Of a stretch of 44,954 nucleotides of DNA, positions 32,138 to 40,162 are shown piece by piece; the stretch's first letter is position 1; every line of letters begins with the position of its first letter. Source of the stretch: Polyangia bacterium (GTDB lineage Bacteria; Myxococcota_A; Polyangia; Polyangiales; Polyangiaceae); the NCBI GenBank assembly GCA_030426145.1, contig JAUHZF010000027.1, positions 1-44,954 on the forward strand. Reading direction: 5' to 3'. The translations under genes and the position numbers were made by a program. Under the pieces are notes generated by a model, which saw only the letters and a list, made by a program, of their open reading frames with translations, did no database searches and was not told the DNA's origin.

Positions 32138-33220
32138 CTATTCGCACTGGGTCGGGCAGGTGGTCGTGAGACGATGCGGCTGACCGTAGGTGTCGAAGAA
32201 GTCGGTCGTCACGAAGTAGAGGGCGGAACGCGTGGTATCTAGCGAGCTCACGCTCGTGGAGTCGACCACACGCTCCACGCAGCCGGCTTCGGGATTGATC
32301 CTCAAGATCCCACCATCGGGCGAAACGGGCGCGTCCGTGCGCGGACCTTGCTCCGTGGTGTCGCTCGAGTGCACGGAGCCGTAGAGCGAGTCGCCGAACG
32401 ACACGAGCTTGTCTATCCCGAGAATGGTCTCGAGAACGATGTCGACCTGCCCGGTGGCGGGGTCCACGCGGAGCAGTTGCTCCAGTCCGGATGGCTCGAG
32501 GTTTCTTCGCACGACGTACACGTATCCCTTGTGGCCAACCATCGGTCGACCGGTGTACAGACTTCCGGTCTCCCATCGGGGAAAGTCGATCACCGTCGCT
32601 TCCCCTCCTGCCGTGGAGACGGATACCAAGGCGTCCTCCACGAGTGAGAACACGACGTAGTCCCCAGCGACCACTCCCACGTTGTCGTTGGTCCATCGGT
32701 CGACGTGCGCGACATCCGCCCATGCCTCGGAGCCGCGAGCACGCCGCATAATCCGTGTTGTGAACCCCTCCTCAGAGATGCTGACCCAAAGCGCATCCTC
32801 TGTGTCGACCACGGCGAGCACGCCTTCTGCAGGTGTGTCCTCGATGGTCTCCATGCCCGTGTCCAGGTCGACCCTTTCGAGTCCTAGGGGAGAGGATACG
32901 ACCCGCGTCAGGATGGCATCCCGAAGGAAGACATCCCGGTGGCGCGCGTCATCTGGCAAGAAGGCATCCTCGACGAAGCGGTCGGTCTCTTCGTCCAGGC
33001 GCAAGTAGGACCGCGTGGTGTAGATGAGGTGTCGGCCTCCGTCGCCGAGCAGCACGCCGGCATCGAGCTGGGGTCCAAGTGGCGCGGACGACACGCAACG
33101 TGATCCGTCCGGGTAGAGGTCGTCCAGATCGAGCTCGCTCCGCGCCCCGCAACCGGATGCGACGAGCACGAGGATGGCGAGCGTGATGGTCTTGGCCTCG
33201 ACCTCGCGGAGATTATGCAT
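32138..33220 (-). CDS. Putative lipoprotein with propeller-like repeats
   Basis: The protein has 360 residues from ATG at 33220; an ATG four codons upstream (33232) is also possible. The signal ends in VASGC (TITLAILVLVASGC). The mature part is beta-rich, with repeats of about 45 residues (GLERVDLDTGMETIEDT; LLRVDPATGQVDIVLETIL; GILRINPEAGCVERVVDST) that recall a propeller reading out a stepwise property. The Cys near the end (GCVER, TTCPTQCE) may pair. It lies downstream of the FHA activator gene in the same direction, 181 bases after its stop, so it may be part of the same transcription unit or have its own promoter. Function unknown. Confidence 0.75.
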   Translation of the reverse strand: MHNLREVEAKTITLAILVLVASGCGARSELDLDDLYPDGSRCVSSAPLGPQLDAGVLLGDGGRHLIYTTRSYLRLDEETDRFVEDAFLPDDARHRDVFLRDAILTRVVSSPLGLERVDLDTGMETIEDTPAEGVLAVVDTEDALWVSISEEGFTTRIMRRARGSEAWADVAHVDRWTNDNVGVVAGDYVVFSLVEDALVSVSTAGGEATVIDFPRWETGSLYTGRPMVGHKGYVYVVRRNLEPSGLEQLLRVDPATGQVDIVLETILGIDKLVSFGDSLYGSVHSSDTTEQGPRTDAPVSPDGGILRINPEAGCVERVVDSTSVSSLDTTRSALYFVTTDFFDTYGQPHRLTTTCPTQCE

Positions 33221-33401
33221 TCCCCTACGCATGGTGAGGGGCAGCCATTGCATAGGGTGGTCCATGATGCGCACGGCGCTATCGTTGCGATATCGCGGGT
33301 GCCGTCTTCTTTTCGGTGGCACATGATGTCCTCGTGCCTGACTCGGTCGCCCCGTTTCTTCCGTCGCGTTTTTGCGTGCGCTCGTTCGGCGAACCCTTGC
33401 G

Positions 33402-35165
33402 TCAGCGGCGTCTCCGCCTTGGGGTGCGAAGGCCGTAGGTCTTGAGCTTGTCGAGGAAGGTGCGCAGGGGCATTCGGAGCCATGCCGATGCTCGGGCCTG
33501 GTCGCCGTTGGTCGCGGCCAGGGCTTGCTGCAGGAGGTCGATCTCCAGCTCCTCGATGCGCTCGCGCAGGTCGACGCCCCCATCCTCGAGCGCAGGGGGA
33601 GCCTGGGTGAAAGGGAGCTGGTCCGCGGTGATGGATGGTCCCCGGCCCAGGGTGGCGGCGCGCTCGAGCGTGTTCTCGAGCTCGCGAAGGTTTCCGGGCC
33701 AGTCGTGCGCTTCGAGCAGCTGAAGCGCGAGCGGGTCGAGACTTCGCGCCCGGTCACCTCGTCGCCGGAGGAAGCTCTCGGTGAGGGGCGCGATGTCTTC
33801 CGGGCGTTTGCGTAGCGGAGGCACGACGAGCTTCAGGACCTCGAGTCGCCCTAGCAGGTCGCGGCTGAAAAGACCGGCATCGACGAGCTCGTCCAGCGGT
33901 TGGCTCGAAGCGCACAGCAGTCGGACGTCGACGGGTTCGGGGCGGGTTGCGCCCACGGGAAGGACCGCCTGTTGCTCGACGAGGCGAAGGAGCTCGACCT
34001 GCGTGCCGAGGGACAGCTCGTCGATGTCGTCGAGGAACACCGTTTGGCCATGCGCGCCGCGAAGCAGTCCGGGCTCATCGGAGTCGGCCCCATCGAAAGC
34101 GCCGGCGAGATGCCCGCAGAGCCGGGCCGTTTGCAGGGTAGGGGCGAGCGCGCGGCACTGCACCGACACCAGCGGCGCGGAGGCACGGTCGCTTCGCTCG
34201 TGGATGAGACGGGCGACCGTCTCTTTGCCCACCCCGGGCTCGCCGACGATGAGGACGGGCAGCGGGCTGGGAGCGATCCGGCTTGCGTAGGCCACCAGGC
34301 GCTTCATCGCTTCGCTCTCAGCGACGAAGCCGAGGTCGCTCGCGCTGGACGTGGAAGCCGAGTAGCTGCGCTGGGGGGTCATCTGCGCCAAGAGGAGCGG
34401 GTCGTCGCCGTGCGCCTGGGTCAGGGCCTCACGGGCTCGGTGTCGAAGCTCCTCGGCCGAGGCAGCGGAGGCGGGGTAGGTGGCCGCTCCCCCGAGCAGC
34501 TCGGCGGTGGGCAGGACTTCGGCCAGGGCGGCGCGCATGTCGACGAAGCACTGGGCGAGCTCGTCGATGCTGACCTCGGGGAGGAGGGCGGTGAGGGTGT
34601 CGCTGCTGTAGGCCGCGACGCGGTCGATGGGTCGCAGGCGGGTCTGCACCTCGGCGAACCATTGTCTCAGCGGCGGCTGAGGTGAGCCCACGAGGCGAAG
34701 GTTGAGCAGCGTGACCTGTCGATGGAAGAAGCGGGCGCGACGGACCTCCTCGGCGACGGCCTCGAGGAAGGTCTCATGATCTTCGAGAAACCGTCGGCGT
34801 CGCGGCTCGATGTCGAGCTTGCGGACCGAAGCGAGCACGCGCCCCAGCGTCACCTCGGCATCGGCGGCGATGACCATCTCGGTCTCGACGCGGCGGCCCG
34901 CGACCCAGACGCCGTTGGTGGAGCCGAGGTCGACCACCACGACCTCGTCGCCACGCCGCTCGAACCGTGCGTGCTCTCGCGAGAGGCTGCGGTCGGCGAT
35001 GGTGATGTCGGCCGCCGGGTCCCGGCCCACGGTGACCGGCTCGTCGAGGGAGACGAGCTGGGCTCGCTCGAGGTGGGTGAGGACGAGAACGGGACGCGGG
35101 GCGCGCTGGTGCTGACGGAAGGCGGCCGTGGCGGTGGCGAGGTTGATCGACACCGTCTCGGTCAC
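33402..35165 (-). CDS. FHA / GGDEF-like / sigma-54 AAA+ / Fis-type regulator
   Basis: The protein has 587 residues if it starts at GTG 35165, which has AAGG eight bases upstream; GTG at 35186 would add seven residues. Order: FHA domain (about 35 to 110; VTVGRDPAADITI, SLSREHARFE, DLGSTNGVWVAG) that binds phosphothreonine; a nucleotide-cyclase-like fold (about 130 to 240; ARFFHRQVTLLNLRL, RPIDRVAAYSSDTLTALLPE) without a GGDEF signature; an AAA+ core (about 280 to 500) with intact Walker A GEPGVGKE and Walker B VFLDDIDEL; and a Fis-like HTH at the end (DLLQQALAATNGDQARASAWLRMPLRTFLDKLKTYGL). The sigma-54 contact loop reads GAFDGA instead of GAFTGA. It sits just downstream of the receptor kinase gene, so that kinase may control it. 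Confidence 0.92.
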   Translation of the reverse strand: MTETVSINLATATAAFRQHQRAPRPVLVLTHLERAQLVSLDEPVTVGRDPAADITIADRSLSREHARFERRGDEVVVVDLGSTNGVWVAGRRVETEMVIAADAEVTLGRVLASVRKLDIEPRRRRFLEDHETFLEAVAEEVRRARFFHRQVTLLNLRLVGSPQPPLRQWFAEVQTRLRPIDRVAAYSSDTLTALLPEVSIDELAQCFVDMRAALAEVLPTAELLGGAATYPASAASAEELRHRAREALTQAHGDDPLLLAQMTPQRSYSASTSSASDLGFVAESEAMKRLVAYASRIAPSPLPVLIVGEPGVGKETVARLIHERSDRASAPLVSVQCRALAPTLQTARLCGHLAGAFDGADSDEPGLLRGAHGQTVFLDDIDELSLGTQVELLRLVEQQAVLPVGATRPEPVDVRLLCASSQPLDELVDAGLFSRDLLGRLEVLKLVVPPLRKRPEDIAPLTESFLRRRGDRARSLDPLALQLLEAHDWPGNLRELENTLERAATLGRGPSITADQLPFTQAPPALEDGGVDLRERIEELEIDLLQQALAATNGDQARASAWLRMPLRTFLDKLKTYGLRTPRRRRR

Positions 35166-35205
35166 ATGTCCGACCTTGGGCTGCACGGGTCCAGCTTAGA
35201 GAGCT

Positions 35206-35221
35206 TGCCCGCGGCGCGCCA
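35206..35221 (-). promoter_or_regulatory. Weak sigma-54-like -24/-12 element
   Basis: Read on the minus strand, TGGCGCGCCGCGGGCA keeps the GG at -24 and GC at -12 with the right spacing, and agrees with TGGCACGN4TTGCW at nine of twelve fixed positions. It lies in the gap between the receptor kinase and the FHA activator genes, 40 bases before GTG 35165. GC-rich DNA makes chance matches likely. Confidence 0.3.
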
Positions 35222-35235
35222 ACTGGGGGGCGCCC

Positions 35236-38200
35236 CTACCGTGCGCCGGGGCAGCGCAGCTCTCCGGTGAGGTACGAGCCGTCGCCATCGAGCACGAGTC
35301 CGGTTGGGGTGGCGACGATCTTGCCGGGCTCGTCTTTGGCGGGCACCGGGCAGACTACGTTCCACTTCGGATTCGCGCTCCCGGTTCGCGCGTCGAAGTC
35401 CATGGGGCCGTAGGTTCCGATGAGGTCGATGTTCTTGCCACTTCCGAGGAGCGAGAATGCGGTGAGGATGTCTCGGGGCCCCACCTCGATCGGCTCACCA
35501 GGGGGGAGCAGTCGCCCGATGCCGCGCGCGAGGGCCGAGCCCCCCGTCTTGTCTTCGGGCTGTGCAAAGGCGGCGTAGGCCACGAGGTAGAGCGCGTCGT
35601 AGGGCGTGGCCATCGTGTTGTCCGGGGTGACGTTGGTCTTGTAGGCCGCGTTGAAGTGCATGGCGTAGCGGTCGTTGGCAGGAGATGACGCAGCGGCCAT
35701 GCTGTAGATTCGAGAGAGTACGGCGGGGGCCTTGGCCGCTACCGATGGCAGACCGTTGGGGACGAGGTACGTGATGGTGATGTAGTGGGTGTCCCGAGAA
35801 GCCGGTGTCTCGAGGGCGAGAAGCAGTTCGTCCATCGTGGGCAGTGCCACGATGACGACATCTGGGTCGAAGGTGCCGAGCTCCTCCGCCGCCGTCTCGA
35901 TGACCTCGACTGAGGCGCCTCCCGGGATCACGACCTGCCGAAAGTCGTCGCCGTTGTCGGTGATGCTGGTCCCATTGAAACGAAGCTGGGAGAAGACCTC
36001 TTGCCCGAGCGCGACGCCCACCGCGCTGTCGTCCCGCGCCACCGCGACCCGAATGGGTTTGTCGCCGTTTTCGGCGCGCACGCGCGGTTCGATGAACTCG
36101 GTAACGAGGGTGTCGGCCACCGAGACCGTGGCCGTCTGACTCGCGACCGTTCTCCACACGAGGCGGGGCGAATCGATGGGATGAGGGATCTTGTCGATCT
36201 GGGCCCCCATGTTGATGGTCGGGACCACGAGCATGTTGTTGGGGATGAAGTGCTGGCTTGCCAGCGTGACGACTTCCCTGCTGCTCGAGAACCCGATCAC
36301 CGCAGACACGCCCACGTCGATGAGATGTTCGGCGACCCGCACGGGCTCTCGAGCGTCATCACAATGGAGCAGGCCGATGGGTCGCGCGGGTCGGTCCTTG
36401 GTGGCGAGCAGCCCGCCCGCCTGACTCATGAAGTCCGCTCGTGCCAGACTGAGCGCGCGCCGGGCTTCGGTGCCATAAAAGGCCATCGGCTCGTCTGCCT
36501 CCTCACCGGGGAACATCGCGCCGATCCACAAGGTGTCGTCGTGGCGCACGGACGGGTCGGAGGCGCCACCCTCCACCCGACAGTGCTCGTTCTCCAGCGC
36601 CACGCAGCCCAGTTGCGGCTGACAAACAGCGGGTTCGCCCAACTGCTGTGAGCAGGACGTGTGGGAGGTGCAGCTCGTCGGCTCGACCGTGGTCGAGGGT
36701 GAAGCCGCGGGACCGCTGTCGATCGGGGAGCGGGTGGCGCTCCAGAGAGCACCCGCGCCGACGGCGAGGGCGGTGACGACACCGACGAGGCGCCACGGAC
36801 GGCGTGGCTCCACTGGGCCGCCCTCGGAGCGCATGTCTACCTCCACAGGCGTGGCGACTTGCGCCTGAGCCAGGAGGTCGTCATCCACGGCACGGAGCTG
36901 GCTGGCTTCGAGGGCAGGGCCGATGTGCGGCTCGAGCGCATCGGCAAAGGCACGGGCATCGGGGTACCGGTCGTCCGGGACCCGCTCCAGCGCCCGGTGC
37001 ACGATCGCACAGAGCTCGGGACTCACCCAAGGAGCGACGCGACGGAGCGGAACGGGTTCGCGCATTTGCAGCCACACCAAGAGCTCGGTGATGTCACCGG
37101 CGCCGTGCCATGGGTGTCGACCCGAGAGCAGCTCGTAGAGCGTGATGCCGAGGCTCCACACGTCGGCGCGAGCATCGGCGCGTTTCGCGTCACGCGCCTG
37201 CTCGGGCGCCATGTAGGCCGGCGAGCCCAAGAGGCCACCGGTCGCGGTGAGCTTGGTGGCCCCCTCCCCTGGATCGGTGAGCTTGGCCACCCCGAAGTCG
37301 CACACCTTGGTGAGGAGCCCCCCTTCGTGTTGGTGCAAGAAGAGGTTCGACGGTTTGATGTCGCGGTGCACGAGCCCCTGGTCGTGAGCCTCGGCGACGC
37401 CGAGGGCGGCCTCGTGCACGATGCGTGTGGCCACCGGGGGTTCGAGGGGAGACGTCTCGTCGGAGAGCTGCCGCAAGTCCTGGCCGACGAGCAGCTCCAT
37501 CACCATGAAGGGCGCGTCGAGCACTGCGTCGTGACCGACGGCGAACACCCGCACCGTATGCTCGGAATCGAGGTCCCGTGAGAGACGGGCCTCTTGCATG
37601 AAACGCTTCACGGCGTCCTCGGTGGCGGCCCCGGGACGGATGATCTTGATCGCGACCCGCTCGGGCAGGTCGCTGTCGTCAGCGGGGCCCGTCGCTTCGT
37701 AGACAGCCCCCATGCCGCCCTCGCCGAGCAAGCGCTCGAGGTGAAAGCGGCCGCCGATGTGCAAGCCCAAGAGCGAGCTGCTCGACAGCGGAGCGTATCG
37801 TTCCGCCGACAGCTGCGGAGACGACGAAGCGGGCACGGTGTGGTCCTCTTCGATGCTCGCCGTCTCGGGGCGTTCGAGCACGGTGGGTGCGAGCGCATCC
37901 GCCGTCGTCTCCGCCTGCCATGGAGTAGTGAGGACCGCGTGCTCGTTCTCCTTCCCAAAGGCGTCGGCGAGGGCGCGCGCCGAGTCGATTTCGTCGAGCG
38001 GAGGCACGAAGTCGGCGTCGCCGTCGCAGAGCGCGCCGAGCAGACTCACCAGCGTCTCGACGTCGGCCTTCTGGCTTCGCTCGCGGTCGGGCAAGAAGCG
38101 CTGGCCGAGACCACCCACACGAAGGGTCGCCTCGTCACGGCTGGAAAGGATGTAGAGGCTGTCGAGGGAGAGGTGGCCGTGCACCAGCCCTCTCGCGTGT

Positions 38201-38610
38201 AGGGCCGCCAGCCCCTCCGCCGCCGCCCGGCCCACGGCGGGAAGCAGCTCCGGAGGCAAGGGACCAAACGTGTCGAGGGCCTGGCGCAGCGTCTGCTGCC
38301 GGAGCGGTGGCTGGGCGAGCGCCTCCGCCACGAAGCCGACGCCCAGCGTCTCGTCGCGTCCCGCGGCCAAGATGGGCACCACGTTGGGGTGCCGCAGCGA
38401 GGCGAGGTGGGGCCCCAGCGCTTCGAGGCCTTCGATGGTGGCTTGGTCGCGTGAGAGGACGACACGGCATTCGGCCTCGTCGATGTCGACGCCGTCGTAG
38501 GTCGCGGTCAGCGCCGTCTCGTCGAAGGGGCCGTCGATGATTTCGACCCGCCCGGCCAGGCGGGTCTCGCTCAGGTCTGAGGGCCAGGGCTCGTCTGCGG
38601 CTCCTCTCAT
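35236..38610 (-). CDS. Receptor Ser/Thr kinase: pseudokinase, kinase, TM, substrate-binding domain
   Basis: The protein has 1124 residues. A first kinase-like fold (about 20 to 205) lacks catalytic residues: HGHLSLDSL stands for HRDLKPxN and VGGLG for the DFG region. A second fold (about 285 to 555) is complete: LGEGGMGAVYEA, VAIKII, HRDIKPSNLF, DFGVAKL and AYMAPEQ. One membrane helix (about 605 to 625) leads to a Cys-rich knot (SCTSHTSCSQQLGEPAVC...) and a type I periplasmic-binding domain of LivJ type (about 690 to 1110; IGAMFPGEEADEPMAFYG, VIGFSSSREVVTLASQHFI, FDPDVVIVALPTMDELL). It should sense a small molecule outside and phosphorylate a partner inside. Likely partner: the FHA-sigma-54 activator encoded right behind it. 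The tandem arrangement suggests that the pseudokinase controls the active kinase. Confidence 0.94.
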   Translation of the reverse strand: MRGAADEPWPSDLSETRLAGRVEIIDGPFDETALTATYDGVDIDEAECRVVLSRDQATIEGLEALGPHLASLRHPNVVPILAAGRDETLGVGFVAEALAQPPLRQQTLRQALDTFGPLPPELLPAVGRAAAEGLAALHARGLVHGHLSLDSLYILSSRDEATLRVGGLGQRFLPDRERSQKADVETLVSLLGALCDGDADFVPPLDEIDSARALADAFGKENEHAVLTTPWQAETTADALAPTVLERPETASIEEDHTVPASSSPQLSAERYAPLSSSSLLGLHIGGRFHLERLLGEGGMGAVYEATGPADDSDLPERVAIKIIRPGAATEDAVKRFMQEARLSRDLDSEHTVRVFAVGHDAVLDAPFMVMELLVGQDLRQLSDETSPLEPPVATRIVHEAALGVAEAHDQGLVHRDIKPSNLFLHQHEGGLLTKVCDFGVAKLTDPGEGATKLTATGGLLGSPAYMAPEQARDAKRADARADVWSLGITLYELLSGRHPWHGAGDITELLVWLQMREPVPLRRVAPWVSPELCAIVHRALERVPDDRYPDARAFADALEPHIGPALEASQLRAVDDDLLAQAQVATPVEVDMRSEGGPVEPRRPWRLVGVVTALAVGAGALWSATRSPIDSGPAASPSTTVEPTSCTSHTSCSQQLGEPAVCQPQLGCVALENEHCRVEGGASDPSVRHDDTLWIGAMFPGEEADEPMAFYGTEARRALSLARADFMSQAGGLLATKDRPARPIGLLHCDDAREPVRVAEHLIDVGVSAVIGFSSSREVVTLASQHFIPNNMLVVPTINMGAQIDKIPHPIDSPRLVWRTVASQTATVSVADTLVTEFIEPRVRAENGDKPIRVAVARDDSAVGVALGQEVFSQLRFNGTSITDNGDDFRQVVIPGGASVEVIETAAEELGTFDPDVVIVALPTMDELLLALETPASRDTHYITITYLVPNGLPSVAAKAPAVLSRIYSMAAASSPANDRYAMHFNAAYKTNVTPDNTMATPYDALYLVAYAAFAQPEDKTGGSALARGIGRLLPPGEPIEVGPRDILTAFSLLGSGKNIDLIGTYGPMDFDARTGSANPKWNVVCPVPAKDEPGKIVATPTGLVLDGDGSYLTGELRCPGAR

Positions 38611-38685
38611 GGACTCCGCAGAGGCTAATGGAGGCCATCACGGCGACCAAGCCCTGGCTTCCCGGCACGCCCAGATGAAGGCTGG

Positions 38686-39897
38686 CTATTTGAAGCTGCG
38701 ACCCGTGTCCTTTCGCCAGGCGTACTCGGTGTCGGCGATGTATTCGAGCTCCTCCGCCGAGAGAGTGCCAAGAAGGCCGGAGAGCTTCTTCATCGGCCCT
38801 GGCTCGAAGTCCCACTTCTCAGTTTCCTCGTTCCATGCGTAGCTCGGCTCGGCCTCGTACTCGGAGTTCAAGAGGTCGGACGCGTCGTAGATGAAGGCCG
38901 GCTCCCACCCCTCGGCCACGAACCAGAGACCGAGCTTGTCGAGCACATTGAGGAGCGGCCCAGAGTAGCAGTGGCCGCATCCCACGATGGGGTCGAACTC
39001 GAAGACCATCTCCTCGTGCTGTTCGACGCAGCTCGTGTCTGCCGGGCCGCCGTGGAAATCATAGGGTCCCCACACACCGCAGCCCGTCGTCGTCTCCACC
39101 TCGAGCGAACCGATACGCGTGAGCGAGTACGGCGCGCTGCTGTAGGTGGCGAACCACCCGGGGTCCGCCAACAAGCTCGCCCAGTTCTGAGACGCGGGAG
39201 CCAGGTAGTTGCCGCCGAGTTGCTTGCGGTTGTCCTTGATGGCGACGTGGAACGCCGGGAGCAACAGCTTGGGGTTCTCGGAGGTTGCCCGGTAGGTCTC
39301 GATACAGCTCTGAAGCGGGCCCATGGGGCCAGTGATATCGGTGACCGGGTCGTAGGGCTGGACCACGAAGTAGCGAACCCCGTAGGCTGTCTCCGGGCCC
39401 ATGGTGTCCAAGAAGTCGCGAACCTGCATGCGGGGGTCCGTCACGGGGAGCATGAGCGCGCCTGGGGGCGGATTGGCCCCGCCGTACTCCAGGTAGTCAA
39501 AAAACGCTTGGGGGAGATGCTCGAGGGTGGAGCGCCCCATGTGGCGGCTGAATGCCGGTGAGGAGAGGCACATGCCCGTCTGCGGATCACGGACGGCGTC
39601 TTCCCGCGGCACGATGAGGGGCGCGGGCTGGGTAAACGACGGCGAGGTCCAGCCGGGGTAGCTGAACTTCGTCGAGCCGGGGATGGCCTCCAGGTCGGCG
39701 GGCAGGGCGAAGGTGCGCGTCCGCGTCGCGGGGGCAGTGGCGGAGAGACTCTGCTCTACGGCTCCCACGTCGACCACCTCGAGGTCGTCCGCATCGTCCG
39801 AATCGGCGCAAGCCGGGAGCAGCGCGGCGCACATCGCGGCCGCGGCGACGAGGCGCCACGAAGAAGTGTTCGGGGAGGTTTGGGTCGTGTCGTTCAT
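38686..39897 (-). CDS. Lipoprotein of unknown function
   Basis: The protein has 403 residues from ATG at 39897, with AGGA upstream. The signal peptide has an extended N-region and ends in the lipobox LLPAC. An acidic linker follows (DSDDADDLEVVDVG), then a mixed domain with notable motifs: FSYPGWTSPSFTQPAPLIVPRED, GVRYFVVQPYDPVTD, HVAIKDNRKQLGGNYLAPAS and CGVWGPYDFHGGPADTSC. Several Cys and Trp are conserved in style with secreted domains, but no family was recognised. It is upstream of the receptor kinase in the same direction with a 75-base gap, so it may be the first gene of a lipoprotein-kinase-activator operon and might bind or deliver the kinase's ligand. That is inference from order only. 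Confidence 0.8.
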   Translation of the reverse strand: MNDTTQTSPNTSSWRLVAAAAMCAALLPACADSDDADDLEVVDVGAVEQSLSATAPATRTRTFALPADLEAIPGSTKFSYPGWTSPSFTQPAPLIVPREDAVRDPQTGMCLSSPAFSRHMGRSTLEHLPQAFFDYLEYGGANPPPGALMLPVTDPRMQVRDFLDTMGPETAYGVRYFVVQPYDPVTDITGPMGPLQSCIETYRATSENPKLLLPAFHVAIKDNRKQLGGNYLAPASQNWASLLADPGWFATYSSAPYSLTRIGSLEVETTTGCGVWGPYDFHGGPADTSCVEQHEEMVFEFDPIVGCGHCYSGPLLNVLDKLGLWFVAEGWEPAFIYDASDLLNSEYEAEPSYAWNEETEKWDFEPGPMKKLSGLLGTLSAEELEYIADTEYAWRKDTGRSFK

Positions 39898-40039
39898 TCG
39901 GTCTAGGTCCTAAGTCTGGTTCGGTCGTCCGCCCGTCGGAGGCATCAACGCTTCTCCCGTTCGCAAGAGTCGCGCCGACACGACCCCGTCGGCGGCTCGA
40001 GGGGGTCACTCGGCGTCCTGGGGTCGAGACGGGCCCGTT

Positions 40040-40051
40040 CGCGAATTCGCG
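40040..40051. promoter_or_regulatory. CGCGAATTCGCG palindrome
   Basis: A perfect 12-base palindrome lies 19 bases before a TAGAAT -10-like element (40071-40076), in the -35 to -40 region of the plus-strand kinase promoter. It lies in the 265-base divergent spacer (39898-40162), which has no gene. It is a candidate operator; a chance origin is possible. Confidence 0.4.
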
Positions 40052-40070
40052 GGCCACGGGACCGCTCGTG

Positions 40071-40076
40071 TAGAAT
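40071..40076 (+). promoter_or_regulatory. -10-like TAGAAT upstream of the kinase-STAND gene
   Basis: TAGAAT, directly preceded by TG, matches a -10 at five of six positions. A start at about 40083 would give an 80-base leader that includes the dyad cluster at 40098-40141. A clear -35 was not seen. Confidence 0.4.
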
Positions 40077-40097
40077 CGACGGATGGCCGTGCCGGAG

Positions 40098-40141
40098 ACG
40101 TTCTGGAACGTTCCAGTGAACGTTCGATCGTTCCACGAACG
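40098..40141. repeat. Cluster of GAACGTTC-type dyads
   Basis: Several dyads built on GAACGTTC lie in a row: ACGTTC-TG-GAACGT (40098-40111), overlapping TGGAACGTTCCA (40104-40115), then GAACGTTC (40118-40125), then CGTTC-CAC-GAACG (40129-40141). Centres are about 12 to 13 bases apart, close to one helical turn. They lie 22 to 65 bases before the ATG at 40163, downstream of the probable transcription start, where a bound protein would block elongation. Confidence 0.6.
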
Positions 40142-40162
40142 CTCCATCCTTCGTCGTTCGAG

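Noticed and set aside
33221..33401. Gene in the 181-base gap after the FHA activator
   Set aside because: No frame with a start, ribosome site and good codon use was found; I see no convincing feature here.
40098..40141. SOS (LexA) box in the dyad cluster
   Set aside because: LexA sites of the GAAC-N4-GTTC type need a four-base spacer; here the half sites touch directly, and no SOS gene is next to them.
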